NCBI GenBank assembly: GCA_011033025.1
Contig: WFMF01000267.1
Coordinates: 175,985 to 239,984 of the forward strand
DNA length: 64,000 bases
DNA from: Beroe forskalii
Taxonomy: Eukaryota; Ctenophora; Nuda; Beroida; Beroidae
Direction: 5' to 3'
The translations under genes and the position numbers were made by a program. Within the stretch, counting starts at the first letter, position 1. The number at the start of each line of letters is the position of its first letter. Under the pieces are notes generated by a model. It ran no database searches and was not told the origin of the DNA. It saw only the letters and a list, made by a program, of their open reading frames with translations. Positions 53,366 through 64,000 of this stretch are shown piece after piece.

Positions 53366-55328
53366 GGTCGTAGTGCAAGACAATATAACTCCAGACGTTC
53401 TCAGACAGCATATATAATGGCAGCGTCCCCCATTAGATTAACTAATTAATTAATTAATTGCTGTCAAGTACGGCGTGAGGGTGGGTATAATTGCCCCCAA
53501 GTCCCAAGCATTATAATTTGCTCTACGTTAGTTAAATTCAAATGATTGGCCCTATACGAGTCCCTCCAAGACAAATGTTTTGCCGTGAAATTGTAAGAAA
53601 GGAGGAGCTGCCCTTTCTGCCTTGCTGTCTATTGGATGAATAACGAGTATCTAAGGGATCACACTTGCCTTACAGCTATTATGAAATACCTAGACATGCA
53701 CCTCTAAGGTCCATTTTGGGATGCTTTCCGAGGGCGTAACCCGAGGGTGTATTCAGTTAAGATCCGCAGCCCGAAGGGCGAGGGTCTTAACCAGACAAGG
53801 AATTGAGCAAGCCAATATGTAAGCCATGGGCCAGATCAGACAAGTGTCTACATAGACGCCGATAAAAACGTGAGAGGGTCCTATATAAATACTTAACTAT
53901 CTAACCGTACGCGCAAGCAGTTAATGGCTTCGAGTTAATAATTCCTGAAAATGAAAAGAAAATGAATGATGGAAAGGATGAAAATGATTAACAAGATATT
54001 GAAAATGATTGATAAGTAGGCCTAATCCTACCAGGAAGTGAGCAAGAAACGAATTACAAGTTTAAGGAAATACGGATTACAGTCTTCAATTACTGTTTAG
54101 TGTTTATATTGCTGATTCTAAACACAAGTAAATATTTATAAATAAACAAATATAAATAAAAATATAGGAAATGGTTTAGAAGATTTAGGGAAGTGAATAT
54201 AAATGAACAAATGTAAATTTGAAGAGACAACAGGAAACTGAATAATGCCGTGTATAATAATTGGTTCTCAAGAGATTGAAGTATAAATTGGTTATTGTCC
54301 TCAAATAAATAATAAATTACAGAAGGCTCTAAATACAGCTGTGCACATGACTGTTAAAACTGTTATATATCTAAATGGTAAAATCAGGATATATTTATAT
54401 TTATCATTATATCCCAAAGCATCCCTCTGATCTCTCTATCAGGCTAATGCTGATGTCGTACTGACAAAGAATAGATTTACGATCAAACGTCAAAACTAGG
54501 CGATGGCATACGTCACCAACCATCCTCTTCCAATCCTCATATTGTCATCATTATATAAAGACTTTTCTTCTATATTTATCCCTGTCTTTATACCAGCGAG
54601 ATCCCATGGGTTTAAGGTTAAATGACTCCCAAGTCAGCTCAAAAGATGTAGTCTGCATGAGAGCGTTAGGTCAGGCCTGAGTTCTGGGCACCAATCCAAC
54701 ATACTCCACCCTACGTCGTTATAACACCATAATAACCCATGATAATGACGTCATTCCTCCCCGCAATATCTCCCCCAGACTTGAGTATGTACTCTGCATT
54801 GTGTGTTATTGTGTGTTTGCCCAATTATAGGAGGAGAAAGAGGTGCTCAGGCGGAATCCCTTTCACACCGGTCTCTTCACACGGTCCAGGAGATTCAGGA
54901 TTCTCTTTTATATGGGAGGAGCCGTGGGACAGACGAAATAATATATTATGGAGTGAATTGAGGAGTTTGACCCCATTATTAAGCTATTGGTGCTTGGATG
55001 CGCGGCTACGTCAAAAAGTGGATGGGCCACAATCCACATTGTCATTGTTTAGAATGGTGAGCCCGATGACGTTGGTTTGTTTTCTGCACGGGAGCTTCCG
55101 GTAATGCACAGGAAGCTTGTGATCAAGCGTGGGACAGAGGGAAGAGTTAAAGACAATATCGGCAGGAGTTAAATCTGACTTAGAATGGTCATTTTATGAA
55201 CAAGATGGGGGTCATTTAGGATATATCGCAGGGACTGTCATTATGGTGGGTCATTTAGGTATATGTCCGACTGCTTATATTCCCTCTCCTGATCCTAAGG
55301 CAGTCTTCGTGACGTTACAACTGGAACT

Positions 55329-55419
55329 GGGTTCTATTTTCCAAACAAGAAAATAATTTACCGAAATAGCTAAATTTTAGCCATTTTGGTCAAATGTTTC
55401 CTTGTGTTTGGAAAGAAGG
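55329..55419. mobile_element. Hairpin with TTTCCAAACA(CA)AG ends
   Basis: TTTTCCAAACAAGAAAAT and TTTCCTTGTGTTTGGAAA are inverted arms ~50 bp apart, suggesting that scattered TTTCCTTGYGTTTGG words are termini of one tiny element. Confidence 0.5.
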
Positions 55420-57301
55420 GTTACGAATTGCTCATCAGGGTAAAATTAAAGAGCTTGCATGCAAACCAAAAGTTGACCGGCACTATCGATGATAAGTTGA
55501 ATATAGGAATTTGTACATCAAAAATTCAAGATCAATTGCTCAATTGGATGTCAAGTGCGAAAATTGGATAGAACTTCTCCTGCCTAAATCTAATAAAAGA
55601 TATCGAATGTAGACGCGACTTGTGAGTACAATCTTCAATACTATGTGAAGAATCTTAGATCAAGATCAGATAAATTGTGATTTGTGGCAAACAAATCGTA
55701 AATTTTGGACCTGTGTCAGACCTAGGTTTATTCTTTTATCTTGTCACTGTCCGATGTCAATTATAGAATTATACGGCTATTCAGTCTTCGTACTTTCGTA
55801 GATCATGACCTCAACTCAAAACAATAAATCATATCAGAGCAGATTAGGTCAGCTCAAAACATCAGAGCAGATTAGGCATTTAGAACGATTCCTATATATT
55901 ATGTCATTTTGGTTTTTGTCATTGGGATCTGCTGATTTTTATCCAGAGATGCATTTCAAGGTATTCAATGACATCATCATTATTCCGAATAGAGAACGGA
56001 ATATTATCTTTGCCATGTCCCTTTAACATGACTTTGTCCATATAAGTATGCAACTGATGTGTAATGCCTGGACGCATCTGTATCATGATCATGGGCTTAA
56101 CGGGAAACCCAATGATAAGTTCGTTGATGTCATTATCAGGGTTTAGAATGGTGAGTTGATGCCATCAATTTCAGGGTTTAGAATGGAGAATTGCTGCTTA
56201 AGAATCGTGCATCCTATATGAAATCTTGAGTTTGGGAGGAATATTCACATATTGACATATGCACTATGGTGATTGCTTTTAAAACAAATACTAACGATTA
56301 ATTACAGACTCTATCCTCTCAGTAGATTGCAGACAGATTGCAGACGGCTGCTGGTCCTCTGGTTTCCAGGAATTTATCATGTAAGCTGTGCAGTAAAATA
56401 TTCTAACGACAGAAATATATTCTTTTATTCGGACACATATTCCTCAGAGATGAGTTGATGTTTTATTGCTACAGGAAGGTTTTTGTATGCTTCTTGAGAG
56501 ACAGAAAGACAACCTCAAGTCAGGATACAAAGTGTAGTGTTTTTCAATGAAAGCTGCCGTCGTAGAAAACTAAAAACAAAATCTCGCAGTGTCAAAACGA
56601 AAATATACCAAGAATTGTCGCCGGAGCCGAGGACTCGGTCGATCATTGGACAACAAATAATTTGAGCCATGCAACATAATACGGTGCTAAAGGAAAACGG
56701 TTGTTGTAAGTACACAAAAGCCTCGTCCCTTCCAGAAACACACTTCTGCGAAAAGGATTGGACAAATGCAAAAGACACAGGGGATATATACTTTTGGCGC
56801 CCAGGGCGAACAAAATATAGGCGCTCCGACGCCATCAATTCGCCATTCTATCACATGAAAATGACGTCACAAAACCTCGACCCTCCCACCAATATTGTTT
56901 ACACATTTGAGCGATCTCTTTATATTTACTGCTGTGAGAGAGAGATCGTCGAATTAGCTAACTACAATTTAATTGGAACATAATTACAAAAACGTAGTCG
57001 ACTTTTCGTCTTGTTTACCTGATGGAGAAAACAGTGCTGGGGTAATTTTGTAATTATCGTAACATAGGTGTGTCGAAAATAAGCCTTTTTGTATGAGTTA
57101 AACTCAAAGTCGAAATTTTTGGTCATCTGTTCTCGACGATATCTTATCGGCGACAAAATTCTGACGACCGTTATATAGATTAGATCCGTTCGTAGGAAAT
57201 TTAAATGTGGCTCATTCGAATAGATCCTAATCCTATGCTCAAGGTGGTTACAATCCAGATGTGTGGATAATTATTTTTGGATTTACAGGGGGTGTTCGTT
57301 A

Positions 57302-57596
57302 GCCAGTATTGTACTATATAGTATATTATGCAGTACAGGATTGTTATTGTTAAGTTTACCTACCTCTCAAAGGCCACACTTACCAAAATTTTAAAGTTTT
57401 AACACAAGCGGCGTATTAGAGCCTTTTTTGGTGCAAAATCCACGGACCACTACATCACCTTGCGGAGTGGGTGGCAACTCTCAACACTAGCTGTGTATTG
57501 TACTCAGTACAAGATTGTTATTGTTAAGTTTACCCGCTTCTCAAATCAGGGTCAAACTTACCAAAGTTTTAACACAAGCTGCGTATTAGAGCTTAT
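57302..57596. repeat. Direct duplication (~110 bp) 57.3 / 57.49 kb
   Basis: GATTGTTATTGTTAAGTTTA...TTTTAACACAAGC(G/T)GCGTATTAGAGC occurs twice about 180 bp apart with moderate divergence. Confidence 0.75.
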
Positions 57597-59624
57597 AAAT
57601 CGCCGGGCATAACTGGTGACTCGAGAAGTTAGTATGACAGGTTGCTCGTGAGTTCGAGAAGTGAGAATCAATGAGAAATTTCCATGTAGGTACGCGTTAT
57701 ACTGTCGAATCTGAATCACGTACGTACAAATTGCGTTTGTGTGGAAATTAGGGAAGGCGTTCTCAGAACTCGGGACATCAACCTTGAGTTGATCATTTAG
57801 CACTGGAGTTTACGATCAACTCGACAACTCGCAAACTGATTGGCCATTGTCAACCGGACCTGTTGGTTAGCTAATTGTTAATAAGCTAATAATGTAGTAA
57901 TAACCATAGACCCCAAAGTGTTAAAGGCTACGTTGATTGACTTTGAAAGCGTGGACAATCAACTTATAAATTGTAAAATCAGTCCATTATAAAACCATCA
58001 TATCATGACTTAACCAATTATTCAATTACCATTTCACACCTTCAGCGCTTATAAAGTTACCGATTAACAGTATTATCAGTCATATGCGAATATACGGCGC
58101 TATGGTATCTTCTAACCTATTAGTTCCATATAGAATATATCCTACTGATAACCCAATCAAGGAACAAAAGAAAACGACCTTGGTTATAAAGTTCTCAAAG
58201 ACATGAGGAAGCAGCACCAATTATCGTATTATAAGATCAAATAGATATATAAATGGGTAGACAAACCTCAAGCCTATTATCGGTTATAAAGGTTGGCGGT
58301 GAGCAAAAAGTAGGCGATTACCGATATCATCAATTTCCCACGCTATTGCCTGATCAATGACGTCATTTGGAGTCGTGTATAAGGTTTGTTCGGGACCCTC
58401 TTTAGCATTCATAATGGTTCCTCCGACATGTGTGGCACATAAGTTGACTCAATTCACGGCAGCTTTCCGGCAATTTACACACCGTACTTATGTACGGTAG
58501 GTTATATTCTGAGGATTACTGTACGTCTTGTAACATTATCTAACATGGAGTTTTTCAAAGTATGTGCACAATGCAAATCAGGGCTATAAAGTATAAGCAT
58601 CTTCTAAGAGGGTATGGGTATTGTTTTTAGATCCAGTATTTATATGGATATACTGCAGAAGAAGATATTTCCACTTCTTATCTCAGCAAAATATACTGAA
58701 TGATTATATTTCATTTACTATTCTCCATCCCACATACTGAGGTCTGAGATACTGCTGTCTGCCATGTATATTAGTCATGCGCGATATCTAGATGAACCTG
58801 TATATTTACTGTAAAAAATGAATATTCAGATGGAGATCACGTTCATATCTATCGTTCTGAAAAATATTAAGGTCGGAAATTTTCTGATATGATATCAATA
58901 GATATATTTTTATTAGACGTCTATAAATCAGTGTGGAACCAAGTGCTTGAAGAGAGATTCTTAGGCATCCCTATTTAAGTATTTATCCCCTTTTGTATAT
59001 GTTAGTGCATCTCATATCGATATTTTGCATTTCCGACAATAGCTAGCTTGCAAAAAAAGCAGTGCAGCTTCGTTAACATATAGGGAATTCATGAGCTGCA
59101 ACATAGAAAAGAAGATAAATAAAAGAAACTAAAATTGACTTACATAACTAAAAAGTAAAAACCCGACGAAATCATGAAATGTTCACAACTTCCCAGATTG
59201 ATATTGGCCTTGCAGAGATTCACACTTGTGGATTGGTTGGCGACCAGTTCACTATCGTGGATCCACGCAAAACCAACTCTTCGGGTTTGAGCTATTTGTA
59301 CTATTGAAACACTAACAAGTCTAACAAACATATTTTCTAAGAACACGCTAACAAATCGTGGCTATTCTTCAGTCGTGATCTGTGCTGGTTTTCTTCGCAG
59401 ACGTAAAAAACATACATTTGATATGTTTCCCCCTTAGTCGCCATTTTGATGGAACTACGTTGACATCGTAGCATGGAATAGTGACAGCTCATTTGTAACA
59501 ATCGGCAACTAAACAAATACATGTTTTTCATAAACTCCCCGCGTAAGCTCATAGAATGAAGCTTTTCACTGGGAAATAGCAGACGTTTGTGGACGGCGTT
59601 GGGTTAGTTTATACCCACAGCATG

Positions 59625-59695
59625 CTCGCCTTGACCAATCAGGGTGCAGTACCATAAACGTCTTGCGAGCTGATTGGTCAACGAATATATATTGA
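59625..59695. repeat. CCAAT hairpin
   Basis: CCTTGACCAATCAGGGTGC faces GCGAGCTGATTGGTCAACG. Confidence 0.6.
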
Positions 59696-59761
59696 CTCTA
59701 TGGGTAAACTCATTTTCCGTAAATTGATACGCATGACTAGTTTCACTCAGCGACATATTAG

Positions 59762-59875
59762 CTTACCCATAGGATCGCGAAATCGTCAAGACATTGACCA
59801 ATCAGCGAACGAGTTTGCAGTCAACTTGCACGCTGATTGGCCAATGTCAAATGGACCTGTGGGTAAACAAATACG
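59762..59875. mobile_element. CCAAT-hairpin element, inverted copy, at the GPCR 3' end
   Basis: TTACCCATAGGATCGCGAAAT, CAAGACATTGACCAATCAGC, GCTGATTGGCCAATGTCAAA and GGACCTGTGGGTAAAC: the inverse of 53,062-53,180. It starts 12 bp past the GPCR stop, so it probably lies in the 3'UTR. Confidence 0.7.
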
Positions 59876-59886
59876 CATGACCAGCT

Positions 59887-60326
59887 TCACTCAGTCGCTA
59901 TTCTATCGTTGGAATCATCAAGCAGTCTTCTCTCCGCAGCAAGCATTGGTTCCGACTTATGCACTGATCGCCGGAGAAAACACAGTCTTTCTTCCCCAGA
60001 AAATGTTGCAGTTTCCCCAGAAAACACTGCCGCAGAAAATACTCCCTGATTCGCAGCAAAAAGTCCGTTCTCTTTAGAAAGTGATGCCAATTTCTCTGTC
60101 ACGTGATCAATGTGTTTCGAGTGAGCGTTTACACCATTTGATCCGGACGAAATGGAATTAGATCTGCTCGAAATCAGGGAGGAATCGGACAGGGATTTCC
60201 TGGGTTTTGAGAAATTGGCAGCGAATCTAGTGTTGAGTAGAACGGTGTGGAAAGGATTAGATGATGGAGTGGAGCTTTTGCTTTCGCTTTCGTGTTGAGG
60301 ACTTTCTTCTGAGACTTTCGATACAT
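59887..60326 (-). CDS. GPCR terminal exon: Ser-rich cytoplasmic tail and stop
   Basis: Acceptor CCCCTAG, phase 1; stop TGA at 59,887-59,889. It encodes VSKVSEESPQHESESKSST, SRSNSISSGSN and a late FSAAVFSGETATFSGEER repeat-like stretch. Many Ser suggest kinase and arrestin sites. Confidence 0.82.
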
Positions 60327-63300
60327 CTAGGGGAGAGACAGTCGATCAATCATTAGGAGTTAAAAATTCAATCACAGCAATTTCATAATTCGTTTCCATT
60401 TCATGTAATTTGGAAACATAATTTTTGGCATTCTGTTAAGTTGATGAGGCTGTATTAAATGTCGGTAAAAGGTTAAAACCTGTTCCCAATAAAAATAGAA
60501 ATTCAATAAAAAGCGGTAAAAAAGGCTAGGGTCCGGGTAAGGTGAGGGATATGGCTAGATCAGGTGTGAGGTAAAATGTCGTGAGTTAAATGTCAGGGTC
60601 CCCAATTAGTAATTACCTTTCAGCTGCATCCCGTTGACAGCGTTCCTCAGCACTACACAGGAGGGGGGAGGGTTATGTTCCGATATTGACCTCTGTTTCC
60701 GAGGCACCACTTCGCATATCTTAGGCAGAACTTCCGATACCGAACGACCATAGCCACGCCTGCCAGAAGTATATCCTACATTTAGATTTAATTAATTAAG
60801 AGAAAATAGTTTTTGCTGTATTCGGAGCTAAATTTTTCACAAATTTAATTCAAATATAAGCAGCTGGAGCTAGGTCCTTATATAAGAGTTTCGGAAGACG
60901 CCAATTACCTGTTCAAATCTCAAATCTTTACATCTTCACTTAATATCATAACTTCTCTCATATAAAATTTCTAATTCGTCCTGAGAGGAGGATGTGCCGG
61001 ATTCTCTCACCTGCCGTGCTTCATGCCAGATTTCAGGATGAGGTTCTTAGGGACAGAAGGAGACCGGGCATCCATCAGCGCACTCTGATTCTGGTAGGTC
61101 TGAATATGAATCCTAATTAATTAACTAATTGGAATTTTATGCATAATTATCAATTAGTGATCAATTGATACTTAATCGGGATTTCGATAACCCATCGGGA
61201 ATGCTCATAGTAATTCGCTATCAAATCATTCTTTGCAAATGATGCTTGAAATTCAATTAATTTTCAAATATTTCTTATCTTCCTCTAACCTGGGAGACTT
61301 TAGCTTGGATGGTGACAATGGTATCCTCTCCTTTACACCCAAGAATACTCAGCACGAATCTGAGGGAAGTGATTGATAATGATTTGTTGTCGTTTAATCA
61401 CTCGGTTGTATTTAGAAAGACAAAACAAATGAGAAAATGAGGGGAATGATTGAACTATCTTCTTTTTACTCGGTTGTACTGAGCCGAAAGAAAACCATCT
61501 CGTTCCAGTACAACTGACCAAGGAGCAAGGAGAATAAATCAATCACTCTTCTTAGTTCACATTTGATTCAAAGTTGCTCTGACCGACTCTATCCTAGAAA
61601 TGCTTATCTTGTCCGTTTTTCATGTAATACTGGTACTTCCGACAGTCAAAATGTCACTGAACTATGTAAATTTCATTTAACGATCTGTAAAATATCACGG
61701 TTAGCACTTTTTACTCGTTACTAAACCCTTCATTTAACTATCAGTGAAATCAGGACGAACCTCTTGAAGGTTTTGTTGGTGTGCATGTAGATCAGAGGGT
61801 TGATTATTGCACAGGTCGAGCTGCTACATGCGCCGTACACCTGAAAATAGAAAAATAGAAAAAAATAGAAAAATTAGCTCTAGAACTTTCAAAATGATTT
61901 TTAAAATGCTAAAAAATTTTCATTCAAAATAACTCTACAATTTTGTCCTATTCGTGTAAACATACGCAAACTAAAATATTGCCGGAACGACTATGAACCT
62001 TTGGCTCTCCAATGTACCTGAAGCCGAGTAGGAATAACGAAATCCCCCAAAACCGCAGAAATCCCGACGAACACGAGAAAAGGAAGGAAGCAGAAGAGAA
62101 AACCGCCGATCTGAGCGAACACAGTACCGAACGCCTTCTTGTGGGCTACGGACATGCTCTGCCGTGGCGGGGTTTCAGCTGCGAGGTTAGAGTGTTTGTT
62201 AGGTATTAGACCCTTTTTTTCTTTTTTTGGTGCAATGTTCACTGACCACCTCCCCTGCCACGCGTGGAGGGGTGTCAGCTCTCCAGAACAAAGAGCTCTG
62301 CTGGAACCCACCTGGCATGCACTACTACTCTGACTAGTAGCCCTTACCTGGGATGCCAGATGATAACATCTTTACAGCTATTAGACCTGTACTGTGTCTT
62401 TGACACGTCCTTTTAGAACTGTAGTGTCTTTGACACGTCCTTTTAGACCTGTAGTGTCTTTGACACGTCCTTTTAGACCTGTAGTGTCTTTGATACGTCC
62501 TTTAAGACCTGTACTGTGTCTTAGACACGTCATTTTAGACCTGTACTGTGTCTTTGACACGTCTTATTAGACCTGTACTGTGTCTTAGACACGTCATTTT
62601 AGACCTGTACTGTCTTTGACACGTCTTTTTAGACCTGTAGTGTCTTTGACACGTCCTTTTAGACCTGTAGTGTCTTTGACACGTCCTTTTAGACCTGTAG
62701 TGTCTTTGACACGTCCTTTTAGACCTGTAGTGTCTTTGACACGTCCTTTTAGACCTGTAGTGTCTTTGACACGTCCTTTTAGACCTGTAGTGTCTTTGAC
62801 ACGTCCTATTAGACCTGTGGTGTCTTTTGACACGTCCTCCTTTAGACCTGTAGTGTCTTTGACGTCCTTTTAGACCTGTAGTGTCTTTGATAAGTCCTAT
62901 TAGACCTGTAGTGTCTTTGACACGTCCTATTAGACCTGTAGTGTCTTTGACACGTCCTTTTAGACCTGTAGTGTCTTTGACACGTCCTTTTAGACCTGTA
63001 GTGTCTTTGACACGTCCTTTTAGACCTGCAGTGTCTTTGACACGTCCTTTTAGACCTGTAGTGTCTTTGACACGTCCTTTTAGACCTGTAGTGTCTTTGA
63101 CACGTCCTTTTAGACCTGTAGTGTCTTTGACAAGTCCTATTAGACCTGTAGTGTCTTTGACACGTCCTATTAGACCTGTAGTGTCTTTGACACGTCCTTT
63201 TAGACCTGCAGTGTCTTTGACACGTCCTTTAAGACATGTAGTGTCTTTGATAAGTCCTATTAGACCTGTAGTGTCTTTGACACGTCCTTTTAGACCTGTA

Positions 63301-63801
63301 GTGTCTTTGACACGTCCTTTTAGACCTGTAGTGTCTTTGATAAGTCCTATTAGACCTGTAGTGTCTTTGACACGTCCTTTTAGACCTGTAGTGTCTAATA
63401 TCGCGGTTTGCAATTTTTCCTAGTTAAAAACCTCTCATTTTACCTCCGATAAGCGATGAGTACGATCTAAATTTAAACGAGTTATTTTACCTCCGATTGT
63501 TACTTCTGATAAGCGATGAGTCCGCTTCACCGCTCGTACCGCAACGTAGAGGAGTAACGTGTAAACACCTGGGTTATTTTACTTTTGAGGTTTTAATTTA
63601 ATGTTTTAATTTTACTTTTAATGTTTTCCTGGAAATATGAGAGGTGAACCCCCCCCCCCCTAATGACCTAATGTTGTCCAGGTTACCATGGTAACGCGTT
63701 GCCATTGTAACGCATGGTAACGCGTATACTAACCTATTATGGTACCCATGGGAATGACAATGAATACCACAGAGAACATCATGACGGGTTTGATGTTCTC
63801 A
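59887..63801 (-). CDS. Rhodopsin-class (class A) GPCR, TM5 to C-terminus
   Basis: Seven minus-strand exons (63,734-63,801; 62,018-62,178; 61,761-61,840; 61,290-61,359; 61,011-61,090; 60,617-60,759; 59,887-60,326) join in phase to ~346 residues. TM5: MMFSVVFIVIPMG with Pro5.50. A short third intracellular loop (ETPPRQSMSVAHKKAFG) leads to TM6 with FLFCFLPF, i.e. CFLP in place of CWxP. TM7 has NPLIY, then helix 8 NKTFKRFVLSILGC with a possible palmitoylation Cys. A long Ser-rich tail (~270 residues) follows. Position 7.43 is Ser, so it is not an opsin, and it lacks the aminergic Tyr7.43. The ligand class cannot be named. TM1-TM4 exons lie beyond 64,000. Confidence 0.86.
60617..60759 (-). CDS. 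GPCR C-tail exon
   Basis: Acceptor CTTCTGGCAG at 60,760, chosen because the AG at 60,775 would break phase and hit a stop; donor GTAATT; phase 2 to 1. It encodes RGYGRSVSEVLPKI, VPRKQRSISEHNPPPS and LRNAVNGMQLK. Confidence 0.75.
61011..61090 (-). CDS. GPCR C-tail exon with NAG-type alternative acceptors
   Basis: It encodes NQSALMDARSPSVPKNLILK and SGMKHG; donor GTGAGA, phase 0 to 2. A second AG at 61,099 would add Thr-Tyr-Gln in frame. Confidence 0.75.
61290..61359 (-). CDS. GPCR exon: helix 8 end and CKGED segment
   Basis: Acceptor TTCCCTCAG, donor GTTAGA, phase 2 to 0. It encodes FVLSILGCKGEDTIVTIQAK and VSQ, directly continuing TM7/helix 8. Confidence 0.84.
61761..61840 (-). CDS. GPCR exon: TM7 with NPLIY
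   Basis: Acceptor CTATTTTCAG, donor GTTCGT, phase 0 to 2. It encodes VYGACSSSTCAIINPLIYMH and TNKTFKR: the NPxxY motif and start of helix 8. Confidence 0.92.
62018..62178 (-). CDS. GPCR exon: third intracellular loop, TM6 and third outer loop
   Basis: Acceptor ACCTCGCAG, donor GTACAT, phase 1 to 0. It encodes AHKKAFGTVFAQIGGFLFCF and LPFLVFVGISAVL, then GDFVIPTRLQ. Confidence 0.9.
62380..63405. repeat. 30-bp minisatellite (TGTCTTTGACACGTCCTTTT...)
   Basis: About 34 units of TGTCTTTGACACGTCCTTTT plus AGACCTGTAG in the TM5-TM6 intron. Because the period is 30 bp, frames of up to 292 codons stay open on both strands; these are not genes. Variants (TAAGTCCTAT, ACGTCCTATT) are interspersed in patterns. 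Confidence 0.97.
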
Positions 63802-63850
63802 CTGTTACCATGGTAACGCGTTGCCATAGCAACGCATGGTAACGCGTGTC
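63672..63850. repeat. GGTTACCATGGTAACGCGTT repeats around the TM5 exon
   Basis: CCATGGTAACGCGTTGCCAT words lie on both sides of the TM5 exon (63,680-63,727 and 63,804-63,850), related to the 15-bp minisatellite in ITPK. Confidence 0.75.
63734..63801 (-). CDS. GPCR exon: TM5
   Basis: Acceptor GGTAACAG, donor GTTAGT, phase 2 to 1. It encodes ENIKPVMMFSVVFIVIPMG and TII, a hydrophobic helix with the conserved TM5 Pro. Phase matches the TM6 exon. Confidence 0.8.
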
Positions 63851-64000
63851 TATCAAGACCCTATCGCTAACAGGGGACACTATCAAGTTAACAGAGGACC
63901 CTACCACTAACAGGGGGCACTATCAAGTTAACAGAGGACCCTATCACTAACATGGGACACTATCAAGTTAACAGAGGGCCCTATCACTAACAGGGGACAC
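63851..64000. repeat. 40-bp tandem repeat running off the window
   Basis: ACTATCAAGTTAACAGAGGA plus CCCTATCACTAACAGGGGAC, about 3.5 units visible. Confidence 0.9.

Larger units (their letters stand above)
46300..59880. other. Intergenic spacer, no gene recognised
   Basis: Open frames up to 121 codons (54,739-55,104, +) lack splice context and any recognisable motif. Contents: minisatellite block 47.57-48.42 kb, CRE hairpins at 51.83, 54.75, 56.86 and 58.36 kb, CCAAT hairpins and a direct duplication at 57.3-57.6 kb. Confidence 0.55.

Noticed and set aside
54739..55104. 121-codon plus-strand frame
   Set aside because: No recognisable motif, splice context or hydrophobic pattern; length is within chance for this much spacer.
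59700..60077. 125-codon plus-strand frame
   Set aside because: Overlaps a CCAAT hairpin and the antisense of the GPCR terminal exon, whose minus-strand frame is phase-supported.
61761..61840. Identification of the receptor as an opsin
   Set aside because: The retinal-binding Lys expected at 7.43 is Ser here.
62535..63413. 292-codon minus-strand open frame of KDTTGLKGRV-type repeats (and a 180-codon plus-strand frame)
   Set aside because: Arises from a 30-bp minisatellite with a period divisible by three; it lies in the GPCR intron between in-phase exons.

Overview
The window is nuclear DNA of an animal, probably a marine invertebrate (possibly a non-vertebrate deuterostome). It is AT-rich. 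Every recognisable coding region is split by GT-AG spliceosomal introns, and the introns and spacers are full of short hairpin elements and minisatellites. I cannot name the species. No rRNA, tRNA, CRISPR array or intact autonomous transposon was seen.

Layout. (1) 989-6194, + strand: the ten 3' exons of an inositol-1,4,5-trisphosphate 3-kinase (ITPK). Reading phase is continuous from the calmodulin-site-like WSPF exon to the stop, giving 320 residues; the 5' exons lie outside the window or were not recognised. (2) 6.2-12.8 kb: spacer with three tandem CRE-like motifs just behind ITPK, a 20-bp minisatellite (8.7-9.44 kb), GC-rich hairpins and a terminal-inverted-repeat element at 11.16-11.47 kb. 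(3) 13,065-46,290, - strand: a large multi-exon gene whose product combines a signal peptide, an Ala/Thr/Pro/Asp-rich mucin-like region, an R-type (ricin-B-like) beta-trefoil lectin domain, two immunoglobulin-like domains, a Ser/Thr/Pro/Asn stalk and a hydrophobic C-terminus typical of GPI anchoring. A ~24-kb intron separates the N-terminal exons (44.9-46.3 kb) from the lectin/Ig exons (13-21 kb). Joining the two halves is inferred from phase and composition. (4) 46.3-59.9 kb: no gene seen; minisatellites with a nested inverted-repeat element, CRE-like hairpins and CCAAT hairpins. (5) 59,887-63,801, - strand: the 3' part (TM5, TM6, TM7 and a long Ser-rich tail) of a rhodopsin-class GPCR whose 5' exons lie beyond the window; a 30-bp minisatellite fills much of the TM5-TM6 intron.

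Together these are a cytoplasmic inositol-phosphate signalling kinase, a predicted cell-surface lectin/Ig protein and an orphan-like receptor. Nothing shows that they act in one pathway. The most unusual signals are the lectin-Ig-GPI domain combination, a six-fold tandem array of a candidate 29-nt microexon whose only divergent copy changes synonymously, repeated duplication of exon edges with their splice sites, and a dense family of short TGACGTCA-bearing hairpins across 21-58 kb.
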